A stretch of 64,000 bases of DNA from Lepisosteus oculatus (Eukaryota > Chordata > Actinopteri > Semionotiformes > Lepisosteidae): assembly GCF_040954835.1 (NCBI RefSeq), contig NC_090696.1, forward strand, positions 75,639,722 through 75,703,721. Reading direction: 5' to 3'. Below, one piece after another: positions 63,186-64,000 of this stretch. The position numbers and the translations under genes are program-made. Under the pieces are notes generated by a model. The model worked only from the letters and a program-made list of their open reading frames with translations. It was not told the origin of the DNA and did not search any database. The stretch's first letter is position 1; each line of letters starts with the position of its first letter.

Positions 63186-64000
63186 GGAGAAGACGGGAGC
63201 GGGGACCAGGGACAGCGAAACGACGTGAACAATGGAAAGTTAGAGGTCAGAGATGAAGAGTTAAAATACTTTCTTTTAAGCTGTGCAGAGAAGCTTCATG
63301 AAGCATGCGGCAACATTTTCTGAGCCTTCGGGGCACTGTGGTGAAGGCGGGCATGCGTCATGCACATGAAAAACAACTCTGCGAGCAAGCTTCGCTAATT
63401 GCATCATAATCATAACAATAACAGCATTATTTCAATTTGAATTGACCCGCAAGCTCTTTCTTGATTATTATATATTGTACGGTAACAATGAGGGGAATAT
63501 CTCTTCTGATTGAACCCAGGCTTTGCAGACTAAGAGCTGACCTATTTACTTTGTTGCTAAATGGCCATAACTATCGATCATAGAAGCAGGGAATATGAAA
63601 AAGAAGAAATTGAAAATCACCTCAGGGGCCTATAGACCGCAGCAATGCTTTACAGCCTGGTGTTTTGTTACAGCTAGCCATCATGCTGTGGCAGTGCATG
63701 AGCTTAGGATATTTATGAAGAACAGGGCACTTCTTTCTTAATCTCACAAATTAAGCTATCGAACTTGATTGATTCGATTTGGTCCACACCAGAGATCCCC
63801 AAGCCTGGTTCTAGTGGCCCACACACCTGATGGTTTTCATTCCAGCCTCCTTCGTTAGATAATTAAAACGTTAATTGATCCAAGACATTGCTTCAATGGA
63901 ATATTTGCATTTTGTTTCTCGCCACAAATTTGACAAAATACAATGGCTAAACTCTGACACTCTGACACATTTAAGAGCTAGGAACAAGCATTTCAAATTC
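63186..64000 (-). other. PDLIM3 intron, no feature recognised
   Basis: AT-rich; no PDZ-encoding exon is visible. Confidence 0.55.

Overview
This is nuclear vertebrate DNA. The genes are split into many short exons by GT-AG introns, and the gaps hold 5S-rRNA-derived and tRNA-derived SINEs, L2/CR1-type LINE tails, a Tc1-like remnant, microsatellites and a solo LTR. Protein content, repeat types and compact introns point to a ray-finned fish. The lineage cannot be fixed by reading alone; a non-teleost such as gar or bowfin is my guess, not a demonstration.

Seven genes were recognised from exon translations, in the order SNX25(+), LRP2BP(-), ANKRD37(+), UFSP2(-), CFAP96/C4orf47(+), CCDC110(-), PDLIM3(-). 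This matches, from memory, the gene order of human 4q35.1, which supports the calls independently. The outer genes are cut by the window: SNX25 lacks its 5' part (about 620 C-terminal residues are present) and PDLIM3 lacks its PDZ-encoding 5' part. LRP2BP (347 aa), ANKRD37 (161 aa), UFSP2 (470 aa) and CFAP96 (311 aa) assemble end to end with consistent splice phases and lengths close to the human proteins. CCDC110 is complete except for an uncertain last exon.

Layout: 1-19.2 kb SNX25 (RGS, PX and nexin-C exons); 20.4-26.8 kb LRP2BP (Sel1-like repeats); 28.6-30.6 kb ANKRD37, with a GC-rich promoter carrying hypoxia-response-like sites; 31.5-40.3 kb UFSP2 (UFM1 protease, catalytic Cys and Asp-Pro-His present); 40.6-40.9 kb a head-to-head UFSP2/CFAP96 promoter with a ZNF143-type site; 40.9-47.7 kb CFAP96; 48.6-53.8 kb CCDC110; 53.8-59.9 kb mostly featureless intergenic DNA; 59.9-63.2 kb the 3' half of PDLIM3.

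The genes do not form an operon or one pathway. They cover endosomal sorting and signalling (SNX25), a megalin-binding adaptor (LRP2BP), a hypoxia-induced ankyrin protein (ANKRD37), UFMylation (UFSP2), a cilium/flagellum protein (CFAP96), a testis-type coiled-coil protein (CCDC110) and a Z-disc PDZ-LIM adaptor (PDLIM3). The most interesting signals are regulatory or repeat-borne: an EPO-like hypoxia element spacing, a ZNF143 site in the shared promoter, an intronic 28-bp array that repeats a consensus splice donor, CTCF-like motifs inside 5S-type SINEs, and a short retroelement with hammerhead-like core bases.
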